In this document: positions 32,315 to 43,577 of the stretch, piece after piece
Layout: each line of letters begins with the position of its first letter
Position numbering within the stretch: the first letter of the stretch is position 1
Source: Lojkania enalia
Taxonomy: Eukaryota > Ascomycota > Dothideomycetes > Pleosporales
Reading direction: 5' to 3'
NCBI GenBank assembly: GCA_010094045.1
Contig: ML986611.1
Location: forward strand, 124,001-188,000
DNA length: 64,000 bases
Position numbers and translations under genes: made by a program
Notes under the pieces: model-generated
The model's database searches: none
What the model was told of the DNA's origin: nothing
The model's input: only the letters and a program-made list of their open reading frames with translations

Positions 32315-34573
32315 ATGAATTCCATGCACATGGAGGATCTCGACCAACGGGGCAAGACTGTCTCCAGGGACGCGGACCGGCCCGATCGTCGACTAGCACA
32401 GCCGTTTTCGGGATGGACCTACGAGCGCATGAAGAAGAGCATTGACGACTTCATCGAAGAATCGGAGCTCGAAGACTACGACAAATATATACGGCGGGGA
32501 GCGTTCCTGGCACAGTCCAAGGCAGCGTTTGCAACTGGACGCGAACGACCAGATGACTTGACATTGAGGGACTACGAGCGACAGGCACTACATCTAGAAT
32601 ACAGCCAGAGACGCATTGATAAGTTCAAACAGCCCTGGAGGCTATATGCTCTCGTGGGCATCTGCTCGCTGGGCGCGGCTGTTCAGGGATGGTAAGACGG
32701 TCTACTTGGCAGCATACTTTTAAATCTGATCGCGGAATAGGGACGAAACCGCGGTGAACGGCGCTCAGGTCTACTACACCGAAGCCCTAGAGCTAACGGG
32801 AAAAGACGGCTGGATTGGGCTAGTCAACAGCGCCCCTTACCTTTGCTGCGCTTTCTCTTGCTGGCAAGTTATCCTTTTCGAGCCGCCGGCATGGCAGCAA
32901 CCGAAGTCTATATACTAACACTCTCGGAAAGGCTCAATGACCCTTTGAATAGACTGCTAGACCGCCGAGGAGTCATTTTCCTTACCTGTCTCATAAGCTC
33001 TGTTACTTGTCTTGGGCAAGCGTTCCCTCAAACATGGCAGCAACTGTTCGCCGCACGTTTCCTTCTTGGCCTCGGAATTGGACCGAAGAGGTGAGTGTTC
33101 CAGGCGTTTGCAAGTCTCTCAGCAAGATCTGATTCCTCATACAGTGCTACAATACCCATCTACGCCGCTGAGGCTGCGCCGGCAAACGTTCGTGGGGCCT
33201 TGGTCATGATGTGGCAGATGTGGACGGCTTTCGGTATAATGTGTGGATACATTGCTGGTGTCGTGCTCGCAGGAGTAAGAGACGGCAACAGACCAGATAT
33301 TTGTAACAAAGCTGCCGGCAATCTTCTTTCTTCTCAGTGTAGCTTGAACTGGCGATTGATGCTGGCGAGCCCTGTGAGTGCATTGCGTCGGGCCGTCCAA
33401 ATTATAACGTTTTGCTGACGAACTCAAGATGATCCTTCCGCTTGTTGTCGTTGCCTATGTCTATACTCTTCCAGAGTCGCCGCGCTGGCTGCTCAAGAAA
33501 GCACGACAGGGTAACAAACGGAAGTACAAAGAGGCATACCAAGCGCTTTGCACGCTCCGGCACACCGAGCTACAAGCCGGACGCGACCTCTTCTTGATCA
33601 ATCACTTATTGGCGGGCGAGGAAGAGATAATGAAAGACAACAAACCATTTTCGGAGTTGTTTACCTTGGGAAGAAACAGGCGTGCGTTGACTGCCTCTGT
33701 CGTAACCATGTTTCTTCAACAATTCTGTGGCGTGAACGTAACCGCATATTATTCAAGCACTATCCTAAAAGTTCACGCGCATTATTCTAATAATGCTGCT
33801 CTGCTAGTATGTTCCATTAGCTGTTTCTCAGTCCCGCCTCAAGCTAACCTAAGCACTACAGATCTCGATGGGCTTCGGCGTCATCAACTTCCTCTTCGCC
33901 CTACCAGCAGTGTGGACGATCGGTGCGATTCCCATTCCCCTTTATTTGCCCCACTAATACCCGTGTAGATACATTCGGCCGCCGCAACCTCCTACTTAGC
34001 ACGTTCCCCTTCATGGCCCTCTTCCAAGTACTCATGGTAATTGCCTTCTCGCTTCCCGACCGTTCAACTGCACAGCAGGTCCTCGCAATCCTCGGCATGT
34101 ACCTCTTCGGCATCGCATACTCGCCTGGCGAAGGTCCCGTCCCGTTCGTCTACTCCGCCGAGTCGATGCCGCTCTACAACCGCGACTTCGGCATGGGTAT
34201 CGTTACAAGTATAAATTGGTTCTGGAACTCCTTCATCTCAATAACTTGGCCGAAGTTCAACACCGCGTTTACAACGGCAGGGGCGTTTGGCTGGTATGCT
34301 GCGTGGTGCGCGCTGGGGTGGTGGATGGTGTTGCTTTTTGTGCCAGAGACCAAGGATCTTACGCTTGAAGAGCTAGACCAGGTGTTTGAACATTCTACAA
34401 AGACGCATATGGAATTTGGGATGCAGCAGCTTAAGTGGTGGGTTGGTGAGTTCGTGCTGAGGAGAAAGGGGTTGAAGAGGCCGGTTTTTCTAATAAAGGG
34501 GGATCTCGAAGAGGTTTTTGATATGAGGGGCGAGGAAACAGTGTATGAAGAGTATTTAGAGGAACGCAGATAA
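32315..34573 (+). CDS. MFS sugar porter (hexose/disaccharide transporter family)
   Basis: Seven inferred exons: 32315-32691, 32741-32863, 32932-33090, 33145-33373, 33429-33806, 33862-33922 and 33969-34573, giving 643 aa; every phase closes. The second intron (32864-32931) uses a GC donor (GCAAGT) with a perfect TACTAAC branch site. After a long cytoplasmic N-terminus come family motifs: QGWDETAVNGAQVYY, GRR-type loop in LLDRRGVIF, PESPRWLLKKAR after TM6, QQFCGVNVTAYYSS in TM7, DTFGRRNLLL, and VPETKDLTLEELDQVFE at the end of TM12. These define the sugar porter family. The long N- and C-terminal cytoplasmic extensions resemble those of fungal plasma-membrane transporters. Substrate not determinable. 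Confidence 0.9.
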
Positions 34574-35104
34574 TTTGATCGTTTTGAGACGCAATTTAGG
34601 CACTTTGGGTATAGTTTTTTTGCCGGTGTACTGTGATGCAGCCCGTCTTTGAGGCAATATGGTGTCACCCGCTTGGACTACTGTACGCATGCCACACGTA
34701 TTAGGGACATACTCAGGAGGTCACTAAGTAAATTCATATTAATTCCAATATCTAGATAGCTAGAATTATCATTTAAGCAGCTTGCGAAAGGGGGAAGAGC
34801 CTTGCATCCCCCCCCCCCCCCCCGGGAGAGTCCCAGTCCGACGCGCCAGGCCTCTACACCACCACCATCGCCCATTCACTTTCACATGCCCCCCCCACTC
34901 TCGCACACACCCACGCACTAACCTTCCCCGAACATCATGTGATCTTCTAGCGTGTCTTGGCGGAGGAGGCATATAAACAGTGTCTTCCCCTTCCACCCTT
35001 CTATTCCCTTTCTTCACACACAGGCACTTTCTCGACTCGCAAGGGTCTAAAATTCCGGTGTTCTTTCTTTGATGTCGAGAGGGTTGCGGCACCCAACACC
35101 TTGC

Positions 35105-35545
35105 GTGTGGGTGTCCTACCCTTTCACCTTCAGGCTATGTCTGGTGAACATTATTCCCTATTACTGGTCACCTAGGCTATAGCTGACGAGCCTAGGGGCG
35201 GGTGCCTCCCCTTAGATTACCCGCTCTCAGCTAACGGGCCAAACCTTCTGCTGTCCTGGGATCCTTCGTTTTAGAGGGGGCTCTTATCGCTGGGATAGTA
35301 GAAGGCCTGCAAACCCTTAGGGTAGGGCGGTTAAATAAAACTGATGTGGTAAGTATCCTTTCCTACTCCTGATTTCCTATGCTGTAGCTTACAAGTCTAG
35401 GGGCCTGGACCCGGCCATTGATTGATTGGGAGCTCTCTAGAAACGAGAGCTCCCTAACCCTTTCACGCTCCAGGCTATGGCTGGTGAGTGTCATTCCCTA
35501 TTCCTGTTTATTTTAAGCTATAGCTGACAAGTCTAGGAGCTGGGG
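35105..35545 (+). repeat. Three tandem intron-like repeats
   Basis: Three related 47-48 bp segments run from GT(G/A)A to AG: 35144-35190, 35349-35395 and 35484-35531. They share ATTCCCTATT-type pyrimidine runs and a GCTATAGCTGACAAG-like end. Two are preceded by near-identical CTTTCAC...CAGGCTATG(T/G)CTG sequence, and all are followed by (T/C)CTAGG. This is either a decayed tandem gene duplication with its introns or an array of intron-like elements. No continuous coding frame links them. Confidence 0.5.
35428..35454 (+). other. Perfect 10-bp stem-loop
   Basis: GGGAGCTCTC and GAGAGCTCCC flank a 7-nt loop, between the second and third intron-like repeats. Role unknown. Confidence 0.4.
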
Positions 35546-35869
35546 ACACCAACCATAAAATGCACTAGAACACAAAAACAAATGTTTCACATATTCAATG
35601 TCCTCTCTCCCACATGACTGTCGCAGCAACTTTGGTTTTCTACTTCAGATCGCGATTTTAAACAGTAAGGGCCTCTTACATGTTCCCACTCGCAGAGTCT
35701 AATTCTGAAAGGCTCTCCGGACCGTCATATACCACAAGCGTAACACGACAAACAGGTTATCTTATCGCAACATGAACATGTTTCGCCCAATACATATTAC
35801 GACGCCACTTCACGCCGCTCAGATGCGTAAGTTTGTTCTTCAGTGTGTCCCACTTCGGCCACTAACGCT

Positions 35870-36220
35870 AAGAAGCACCTCTATGTTGTTGGATCGCGAT
35901 CTGGTCTTCATGTTGTATCACGACTTAATGCTCTATCCTGTACTCCATTCTATACAGCCCAGGCCTCTGTGTTGTATCAAGATCTTGACCCTCTATGTTG
36001 TACATTGGCCTTGGACCTCTTGTCGTACATTTCTTCAAATCTCATTGTTGCACAGTTTGGATTTTGTTGTTATTGAGTCTAGGCCTTCGCGATGTACGGT
36101 ACGGCTCGAGTCTTCTTGCTGCACAGTTTGAATCTCCTTGTTGAAACACTGCTGTATTGAACCTCAATATTGTATCCCAGCTCAGTAATCTAGGTAAATC
36201 ATACATATTTGTTGTACACT
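35870..36220 (+). repeat. Degenerate ~26-bp minisatellite-like array
   Basis: About a dozen variants of TGTTGTAC/ATC recur every 21-30 bp, for example near 35882, 35915, 35967, 35995, 36019, 36043, 36087, 36115, 36138 and 36163, usually preceded by CTCTA or CTT and followed by T-rich sequence. Overlapping open frames carry no recognisable domain. It reads as a decayed tandem repeat. Confidence 0.45.
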
Positions 36221-36914
36221 AAATACCCCAATATCCTCCTATGTCCAAAGTGATCTATCTATCCATGAGCAAATTTCTGTATATTGCGTCTTGGGTGGGC
36301 CGCTCCTGCCCTTGCCTCTCTATACAAGGCAGCCAAATCAGCCCATCCGCACACTCCAGCGCCCCGATTCGTCGAGTTCAACCACCATATCATCACACCT
36401 GAATACAGAATTGACCCAGCCAGCATCACATCGCAACCAAACGTCCCATTCCATCACATGACACATATATTCCCTACCAACATCTCCGCAAAGCCTAAAC
36501 GCCAGAACGCTTCCCAAGAACCATGTATATTGCAAAGTGGGGTCCGCATCTTGCCACCCATGCACCTCCTTGCTTAAATTGCCCTCGCCTTATTCCTCCA
36601 ATAGCTCCCTCCAAAACCAAAACCCTACACTTAGCGCGGTCTGCTCCCTACACAAGTCCTCCACATATCAAACGCTTTCTCTACTCGTCCCGAGGTTCAT
36701 GGGTCTAACGTCCTTTTCTGCATTCTATATTCACCCGGTACGCTCAGCCTTTTCTACTATCTTCATAATCATGGGCGGGATAGTACGGCAGGGAGCGTAC
36801 GAGGCGAGGTATCGCACGTGGCGGTGAATCGGATTGTCCTGCTAGCACGAAGCAACTTAGATGCTTCACTAGGCATATGAGGATAGGAGGGTGGCCGGCT
36901 CGTGTTGTACGGGA

Positions 36915-37214
36915 TTAGGGTAGCCGGCTCGGGCCCCGGGCGAACCTGCTGGCGCGTGGCAAGCTGCAGATACTCGACGAGAGATCTGAGGACTGATAAA
37001 TGAGCCCTGGGATCTGTAATATGTCTTGTTGGGGGCAGAAATGAGTTTTGAAGGGCTGAGGAGTGAATGGCGTCGAGTAGTCGGAAAGTGATCGAGAGTG
37101 TTGGAGCAGGCTTGATACGGTTTGGTTCATAAGGCGAATGAAAGCAATAGTTCGGCGAAGAGATGGGGATGCAGATTCCTTCAACGGCGGTGGCCCCGAT
37201 GTCTGCGTGGCCAT
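36915..37214 (-). CDS. Candidate small hypothetical protein (99 aa)
   Basis: An ATG-started frame of 100 codons with fairly balanced codon use, encoding a Ser/Pro-rich protein without recognisable domain, membrane segment or signal peptide. No introns or neighbours support it. It may be chance. Confidence 0.25.
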   Translation of the reverse strand: MATQTSGPPPLKESASPSLRRTIAFIRLMNQTVSSLLQHSRSLSDYSTPFTPQPFKTHFCPQQDILQIPGLIYQSSDLSSSICSLPRASRFARGPSRLP

Positions 37215-38804
37215 CTGCTTGTTTGGGGAATCGGGTTGTTTGACTCGTTCAAGGATGGAGCGGAAGGGTAGCTACTGGAGAGTATTCTTACGGGTTGATT
37301 GAGCTGGATTTAGTAAAATGAGTGAATAAATGTGTAAGTTGTGGCAGAGGCATATGAGGAACGGTAGTGTAGTGAGGACTCGCTTCCCGTGTCGTTTGAG
37401 CTTAAGGAGCTAAGGCTCTGAGGATCTGCTGTAGTGCGGATCCGGTTTCTGGGCCATCTAGGCTGAGATGGATTAAGGTTGCGAATATAAGAGATAGTGA
37501 GCGAATGGAAGAAAGGAGATAGAAAATTGCGGGTTGAACGTGGGTGGACGGATGAGAAGAAGCGCTAGCGGTTCCGCAAATGGGGCTTCTTAGAGTCTGA
37601 GACTAGAAATGTCTTGATCTGGTAATGACGGGTTTTTGTTCTATGGCTCAGAAAGCTATGTATGTAAAATTATCTTTTGTAGATATGTATATGGGTATTC
37701 AGTTCCAGTGGTTTATATGGAGATTTCGGCAGAGGAAATGACGGTCAGCGGCGAGAAGGGTTCGAGTATCTATGTTGTCATGTTCGATCTTAAGGGCCTG
37801 GGAGCAGTGGTTCTAGTGATCAAGTCTAAGACGAAGTAGAAGAAGTACTTTCCAGATAGAGAGTGCTAAAATAGGCTAGAACGTATTCGACTCATTGCCA
37901 TGGAGCTCTTCGGCAGAGCCGTGCGAGGATTAACTAGAAGGTAGAAGCAATTGAGTTTTTGGTATAGATTTGGCATTTTATTCCATGTTGCGCTGGAGGG
38001 CATATTGATGACGAACCGTCCTTCACGATTCCTCAAGGGCGTAGATCCTGAATGAGGATACGAGATTGACACTGCCGGAGAACAGGTTCCAAAGTTCAAA
38101 TGTGAGGCTCAAGCAGGCGGGAGTTGATACCGTGGCCAAAGCAGTTACCAAAGCAAAAGCCCACTCATTCATTGTATCGTTTGTGGGTTTAGTGGTGTGG
38201 TGATTCGACGGAGGCCCGTCGATGGTTTAAGAATTAGTATATGGCGTGAATTGGAGCCGCTGCTTTGGAATACACCTAAGTATTCTCAATTTAATATCTT
38301 GAGATCCCTCATTCCTATTGCTCAACTGCCTCCCCCGCCTCGCTCCCACGCATAATGTAGATAAAATGGGCGATGAGCCGCAGGGGCACTCAGACTTTGG
38401 GGTCTTTGCTCTGAGCTAGTCCAAGCTCTTGCTATTGCACTGAAAGGCTAGTTGACTGTAATGTTCTTATGCACCTGATACTCGACCCTTGATGAGATAA
38501 TCAAGCCTCTAGAGGCTTCTCCCTAATGAGTTGGATCTTGGAGCTTCGATAGTTGCCCCGCTTCTGTCAAAGATGTAATCATGTTTCTCATAGGAAGAAT
38601 TATCTCTTAGCATCTACAAGAGGTTAAACTTTACGCATACCTCCACTGTTTATGTAGGTGCCCCCACATCGTTTCCGTGTCGACGAGCCAAGGCGGTGAA
38701 AGCGTTCTGCGTAATTCCGCTATCTTACCTCGTCACGCCCTTTTATTCCACAACAATCAATACAACACTTCCAGCACCAACACCGCCACATCACACTCGG
38801 AAAA

Positions 38805-39518
38805 ATGGCTTCGCTTACCGTATTCCACAAGTTCGCCGAACTTAATGCTCTCGAGCTACGCGAGCGCATCTACTACTTTGCCATGGAGCATCTCCTCGAC
38901 CAGCGCATCGATGCTAGCAACATCAGTTCCGCCCTCCCGCCCATCTGCCGTGTGACACCGCGGACCTACGAAGAAGCCACCCCAATATTCCTCAGAATCA
39001 TCATGCTCGTGGCCGATGACATCAACTACGGTCTTACCTTTCTCAGCACATTGCCTCGCAACACCGGATTCAACTCTATCCGCTCCCTTGAGCTCTTCTC
39101 CTACTGCGATTCCATAGATATCAAATCCCAGCATGACGCCCAATTGGAGCTTCTATCCCGCTGCGCCGGTCTGCGCTTCCTTCGTATTGCCATGATTTCC
39201 CGCTTCGAGCACGTGGACCAGCCCATGATTAATGCTCTTCAGACATGTGTTAGACTTGAAAAGTTGACACTTCTCTTACCAGCCTCAGCCCGCAGCCCAA
39301 ATATCCGTCAGATCCGGGCTCCTGCCATCATTCTAGAAGGTATTGCAATGGCATTGGACAATGCCTTAACTGCTTCAGGTCACCGTACCGCAGTCGAGGT
39401 CAAGCTGGAGAAAGGGCGGCGCTGGGACCTGGAGTGTACGCAGGACGGATGGACCCAGCAGTTGCTCGCTGGGTGGATGAGCGAGTGGACCTGGAGCCCT
39501 AGTTCCTTTGGAGAATAG
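38805..39518 (+). CDS. F-box/2EXR-like hypothetical protein (237 aa)
   Basis: Single exon. The N-terminal FHKFAELNALELRERIYYFAM segment has the L-P/A-x-E-[IL]R-x-[KR]IY pattern of the short helical F-box-like/2EXR domain that is greatly expanded in filamentous ascomycetes. The rest is alpha/beta with leucine-rich stretches (LEKLTLLLP) and a Trp-rich end (GWTQQLLAGWMSEWTWSP). The ATG at 38805 follows an A-rich context (GAAAAATGG). Members are usually orphan genes of unknown role, sometimes proposed as ubiquitin-ligase adaptors. Similar proteins are encoded at 49472-50263 and, decayed, at 50734-51425. Confidence 0.7.
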   Translation: MASLTVFHKFAELNALELRERIYYFAMEHLLDQRIDASNISSALPPICRVTPRTYEEATPIFLRIIMLVADDINYGLTFLSTLPRNTGFNSIRSLELFSYCDSIDIKSQHDAQLELLSRCAGLRFLRIAMISRFEHVDQPMINALQTCVRLEKLTLLLPASARSPNIRQIRAPAIILEGIAMALDNALTASGHRTAVEVKLEKGRRWDLECTQDGWTQQLLAGWMSEWTWSPSSFGE

Positions 39519-39719
39519 GGGATAGGCTGGGCGAGTCTTGTCATGACGTAGGACATCTGGAAACGGGCAGGGAGTTGAAGCAGGTATTTCACGGTTTTCA
39601 ATTAATGTACAATAAATTCAAAGGCTATGGCGTCGGGTACAAGCTACTTACTAAATCTACAGTATACAGTACTTATACTGGGTATAACACATCTCATAAC
39701 CCTGCTGTTAATGTACTGC

Positions 39720-42700
39720 TCAAATGAAAGCGGCGTATTCGTCTCCTGCATACCATCCATTGTTGCTGCTCTTAACTGTTCCAAAGCCAGCCATATCCAC
39801 AGGTGTACCAGCTCCACTTCCCACGCTCCTCTGATCAACATATTGTTGCGCCATTCTGTGTCCGGGCGTCTCGCGTCCATCGCGTCGTGTAGGAGATCCG
39901 TATCCTGAAGAAGTGCCGGGCCTACTCCTGCTCCTCTTATCGACGCCCAAAACAGTATCAATCGTCGTCTCCTCCGTGCCATGGCTTGGCTCCTTATTTC
40001 CGAACAGCGTACTTGAAGAACGAGGAACGTGAATTGGGCCACGGCGCACATGACGGGTGCTTCGAATCGGAGATTCTGAAGCACGGGAGACATTCTTATA
40101 GGCCCATGGAGCCTCAGGCTCGGAGGCAAGATTGTCGAGGATATTGCTCTCGAGTGGGTGGCCTATAGGCAGCTTGTGCTCGCAGCTATCTGGTGCCGGA
40201 AGTCCAAACCTCTTTTTCGGGCTATAATTTACGTAAGAGCTAATAGGGAGAGAAGTGGACGATGCCGTATTCAACTGGCGGAGGTCCCGGGCACTTTTTG
40301 GTCTCGAAGATTGTTTGCTCATCAAGTCCGAGGATGCGTCGGAAAGAAGGTGAGGCCGAGAAGGCGTTGTCGCAGGACTAGAGTTAAGCTTTTCCTCGGT
40401 GCCAAAAGTAGAAGTCGGATATTGCACCCGCTTCGAGCGACTACTATTTGGAGTTGAGCTCGCCAGCGACACTTCAGCTGCCGGGTCGCGGATAGTTTGC
40501 GTAGTAACGAGTGGAATCCGATGCCTATTAGGCGTCGGAATTGCATTTTCTTTTCTGTTTACTTTATCAGTATCTACTCCACTGGGCTCAGTCTTCGTAG
40601 TCGGTTCGTATTTCGCCGTCAAGATAGTCGAAGGTGTTGACAAGTCTGAATATACATTCGGGCCTGGAGCTGCTTTCAGGGAGGATGGCCCACTACTAGG
40701 CGTCGAGCGTGATGACCTAGACATTCTAGCACTGTTCTTGCTCGAACACCGTCCTGTATCAATGGATGGGAATCGTCCATTCATGCTAAACGAAAGTTGG
40801 CTATCGTACTTTGGTCGATGGGCTAGTGTAGGCTCGCTAGGGAGTTGCGAAGAGGCTCTGCTAGTGACTGGAGACGGTCCGCAGGTCTTTGCAGGCTCCT
40901 TCGAGACGTTCTGGTTCATGATAACATCTTCTGGCGTAGATTCTTGCTTCAGAGGAGATGATAACTTTGGGCTATTCGCAATAATGGTGGTGTCACCTTC
41001 CTCAGGAGGTGTAGAAGCTAGAAAGCGATCGCCTACGTTGCGAGAATGGTCATCGAATGGGAAAAAGTTATCATGTCGTCTCTTTGGGTCGAAGTCATAG
41101 CCGATGCAAGCTTGAGTTGGTCGCTTCTTACGCCTTGAATCTTCGCAGTCAACATAGGCCTCTAATTCCTTCGCGTTCCGGTACTCCCGAATGTGCCGAA
41201 AATTAGTGGGAGTGCTGATGGTGAAGATTCTTTCCTTAACTGGGCTCTCAACGGCAGCGGTTCCTTCTCCTTGAATGCTGTGTACTCCGTTTAGTGACAT
41301 TATACTATCATTTGGCAGACTGACGCCATCGGTGTTGCGAGAGTAAATACTCGGGGACAATGGAAACCGAACTTGCCCTGAGAGTGGAGATTTGGGCGAT
41401 GCCGGCACACTACAAGTGGCCTCTTCCTCCAAGGATAACTTGTCCTCCATCTCAGCGGGTAGTCCAAAGGAACGTGATGGATTAGTGGAGGTTTTTGTAG
41501 CAATATCTTCTGCCGACACATTGCGAGGGAAGATCTTTGGGCCGAGTCGGAGCACTGAAAGCGGGGCCTTGTTCGAACTTGAGAGGAAGGCCGAGTGATT
41601 TTCTTCGAGTGTAGATTTCCATCGGGATTCAGACTTCTCTTTCCGCGTGGCAAGCTGCTCAGGTGTTGGCATAATGACTTCGTCATTGTGTTCTTCACGA
41701 CGCGCAGGGTTCTGAGAGCTCATCTTGAAATCGATTAGTTTGGCTGCATCCCCCTCATGAGCGGCGTTTTCCTCGCACTCTATTTCGTTCGTAGTATTAG
41801 ACTCATCTATATTAGGTCTCGGAACACGAACGGGACCTCGGATGTCGACAAAATGCCTGGCTGGGGCTTGTTCCGGATCGGCTTCTGTAGACCTAACTGT
41901 AACCTTGACAGTACGATCATAACAACTGACTGGACTTGACTCAGTCTGGGCCCGAATGTCTTCAAGGCTTCGGAAATGGAGAGGGTTATTTTTCTCTCCA
42001 CTATTCTCATTGCCGAGCCAAAATTCCCTGTTCGTGTGAAGACGAAAGTTATTGCCGCCCTCGACGAAAACATCCGAATCTTCATCCGAAGACTGATCTG
42101 CTGCGGCCGATCCAGTAGCCATGGATTTGCTTTCGTGCAAAGACGGTAATGATGGCTTCGGCGGTGGTGGTCTGCTTTGTAGGGGAGAAGGGATAGTAGA
42201 CAGCCCTGCTTGACCACCGATGCTATTTTTCGATTCATGGATGACACTTAGGCGTTTCAGTGCGTGCCTGGTAATTACGGATCCAAGGCCTGTAGAGGAG
42301 CCGCTAGCAGTAGAGTTGCCCCAGCTCGAGACACGAGAGTTGGACGCCTGACTGGCACTATTGTTGCTGGGTGGACTCTGGCTGCTTCCGCGAGAATAAG
42401 GTCTGGCTGAGGACGAGCGTTGATTGTCTTGAGATGGTGTTCGAGATGACAGGCGCCGAAGCTGACCTTCCTTAGGAGAAGGAATGGGTGGGCTCTCAGG
42501 CATATTTGGAAACGAATCAACCCGGGTAGAGTCACCAAAATATTCACAGCTCGCATTGACGTGTTGGGGTGGGAGAGTAGTCGAGCTGCTGGAATCTCTC
42601 CGGAAAACTTTTCTCAACTTGTTTTTCAGCGAATTGGAGAAAGATCTCTTCTTCCTTGGACGCTTAGGATCTTCTAGCATACTGCTGCAAGGTACGTTCA

Positions 42701-43577
42701 CGTGTGAAGGCTGACTCCCGACAGTGACTTCTCTAGACGATGGAAGACATTTATTCTCATTCTTGTCCTGTTTCTTCTTGAACGGTGCCAGTAACTTTGA
42801 TGGCTTCTTCTGGACAATCTTATTTTGCCGAAAATCTTGCATTACCTTATCCCTCGCATCGCTAACCGTCTCACCAGGGCGGAGATTTACAACCAAATTA
42901 GGTGAGGAGAACTTTGACCTCGGTGGGAATCGAGGGGCAGAGACGCGTGAGTTATCTAGTGCGGAGCTGATAATTGGTGGAGTTGTCACATAGTTGCCGT
43001 GAGACCGGGGTAAGGGTGAACCAGCTTGTGTAGTGTTCGGGTAGTACTGCGAGCGTGTTTTACGGATTTGCTGTGAGCTAATTGAGAAGTTGTTCGAGAC
43101 ATAAGGTTTCGCAGAGCTCGGTCGGACATTCTCGTTTGCCGCAGTGCCATGCTTGGAAGTAGGATTATGCATCTCAACAGATGTATCTTGAAACAGAGGG
43201 GAGGTCTCAGCCACTACAGCGGGTTTCCGGATTTGGCGTGAGATACTTGGTCCCCAACCCGTCTTCTGCATTGTGATGGACGTAAAACTAGATCCTCTCG
43301 GCGGAAAATGACTGCCCTGCTGGCTGAGGAGAGACTTGCGGCTTGCACTGCTCTTGGTTCTGGCCAGTTCGCGCCCACTGCTCCTGGGCCTATCGGCCAC
43401 TCCCTCGACACGATTCAAGCCGTACGCTGTCTGAGCAGCCACTTTAGCATGCTGTTGGGCGATAACCGGATCCAAATGTTGTTGTTCGGGCACTAGTAGA
43501 GGGCGATGGTATACAGTAGACGTTGACTTTGATCGCCGCAGACGCGTTCCGGCGTCGCTAGACGACCGGGAAAGCAT
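39720..43577 (-). CDS. Large intrinsically disordered Ser-rich protein (1285 aa)
   Basis: One uninterrupted frame starting MLSRSSSDAGTRLRRSKST and ending in GDEYAAFI. It is dominated by Ser, Pro, Arg, Lys and Asn with many SRS, RSS and PSS runs, basic patches (KRPRKKRSFSNSLKNKLRKVFRR) and no catalytic domain or membrane segment. Long single-exon proteins of this kind are conserved within Pezizomycotina as uncharacterised, often phosphorylated proteins linked to polarity or the cytoskeleton; that link is not evident here. Antisense frames of up to 233 aa across it are shadows. The length and lack of stops make coding status firm; function unknown. Confidence 0.75.
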   Translation of the reverse strand: MLSRSSSDAGTRLRRSKSTSTVYHRPLLVPEQQHLDPVIAQQHAKVAAQTAYGLNRVEGVADRPRSSGRELARTKSSASRKSLLSQQGSHFPPRGSSFTSITMQKTGWGPSISRQIRKPAVVAETSPLFQDTSVEMHNPTSKHGTAANENVRPSSAKPYVSNNFSISSQQIRKTRSQYYPNTTQAGSPLPRSHGNYVTTPPIISSALDNSRVSAPRFPPRSKFSSPNLVVNLRPGETVSDARDKVMQDFRQNKIVQKKPSKLLAPFKKKQDKNENKCLPSSREVTVGSQPSHVNVPCSSMLEDPKRPRKKRSFSNSLKNKLRKVFRRDSSSSTTLPPQHVNASCEYFGDSTRVDSFPNMPESPPIPSPKEGQLRRLSSRTPSQDNQRSSSARPYSRGSSQSPPSNNSASQASNSRVSSWGNSTASGSSTGLGSVITRHALKRLSVIHESKNSIGGQAGLSTIPSPLQSRPPPPKPSLPSLHESKSMATGSAAADQSSDEDSDVFVEGGNNFRLHTNREFWLGNENSGEKNNPLHFRSLEDIRAQTESSPVSCYDRTVKVTVRSTEADPEQAPARHFVDIRGPVRVPRPNIDESNTTNEIECEENAAHEGDAAKLIDFKMSSQNPARREEHNDEVIMPTPEQLATRKEKSESRWKSTLEENHSAFLSSSNKAPLSVLRLGPKIFPRNVSAEDIATKTSTNPSRSFGLPAEMEDKLSLEEEATCSVPASPKSPLSGQVRFPLSPSIYSRNTDGVSLPNDSIMSLNGVHSIQGEGTAAVESPVKERIFTISTPTNFRHIREYRNAKELEAYVDCEDSRRKKRPTQACIGYDFDPKRRHDNFFPFDDHSRNVGDRFLASTPPEEGDTTIIANSPKLSSPLKQESTPEDVIMNQNVSKEPAKTCGPSPVTSRASSQLPSEPTLAHRPKYDSQLSFSMNGRFPSIDTGRCSSKNSARMSRSSRSTPSSGPSSLKAAPGPNVYSDLSTPSTILTAKYEPTTKTEPSGVDTDKVNRKENAIPTPNRHRIPLVTTQTIRDPAAEVSLASSTPNSSRSKRVQYPTSTFGTEEKLNSSPATTPSRPHLLSDASSDLMSKQSSRPKSARDLRQLNTASSTSLPISSYVNYSPKKRFGLPAPDSCEHKLPIGHPLESNILDNLASEPEAPWAYKNVSRASESPIRSTRHVRRGPIHVPRSSSTLFGNKEPSHGTEETTIDTVLGVDKRSRSRPGTSSGYGSPTRRDGRETPGHRMAQQYVDQRSVGSGAGTPVDMAGFGTVKSSNNGWYAGDEYAAFI

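Larger units (their letters stand above)
34574..38804. other. Gene-poor 4.2-kb interval
   Basis: Holds a 16-C tract at about 34808-34823, three intron-like repeats (35105-35545), a stem-loop (35428-35454), a ~26-bp degenerate minisatellite (35870-36220) and one candidate small ORF (36915-37214). A 49-codon ATG frame on the minus strand (38172-38023) with a hydrophobic core is another weak candidate. The rest shows nothing I can support. Confidence 0.45.

Noticed and set aside
35193..35222. GCGGGT...ACCCGC stem as a possible tRNA or RNA gene
   Set aside because: Only a 6-bp stem, no cloverleaf, no internal A/B boxes.
40399..41100. 233-aa plus-strand open frame
   Set aside because: Antisense shadow of the 1285-aa disordered-protein gene; no domain.
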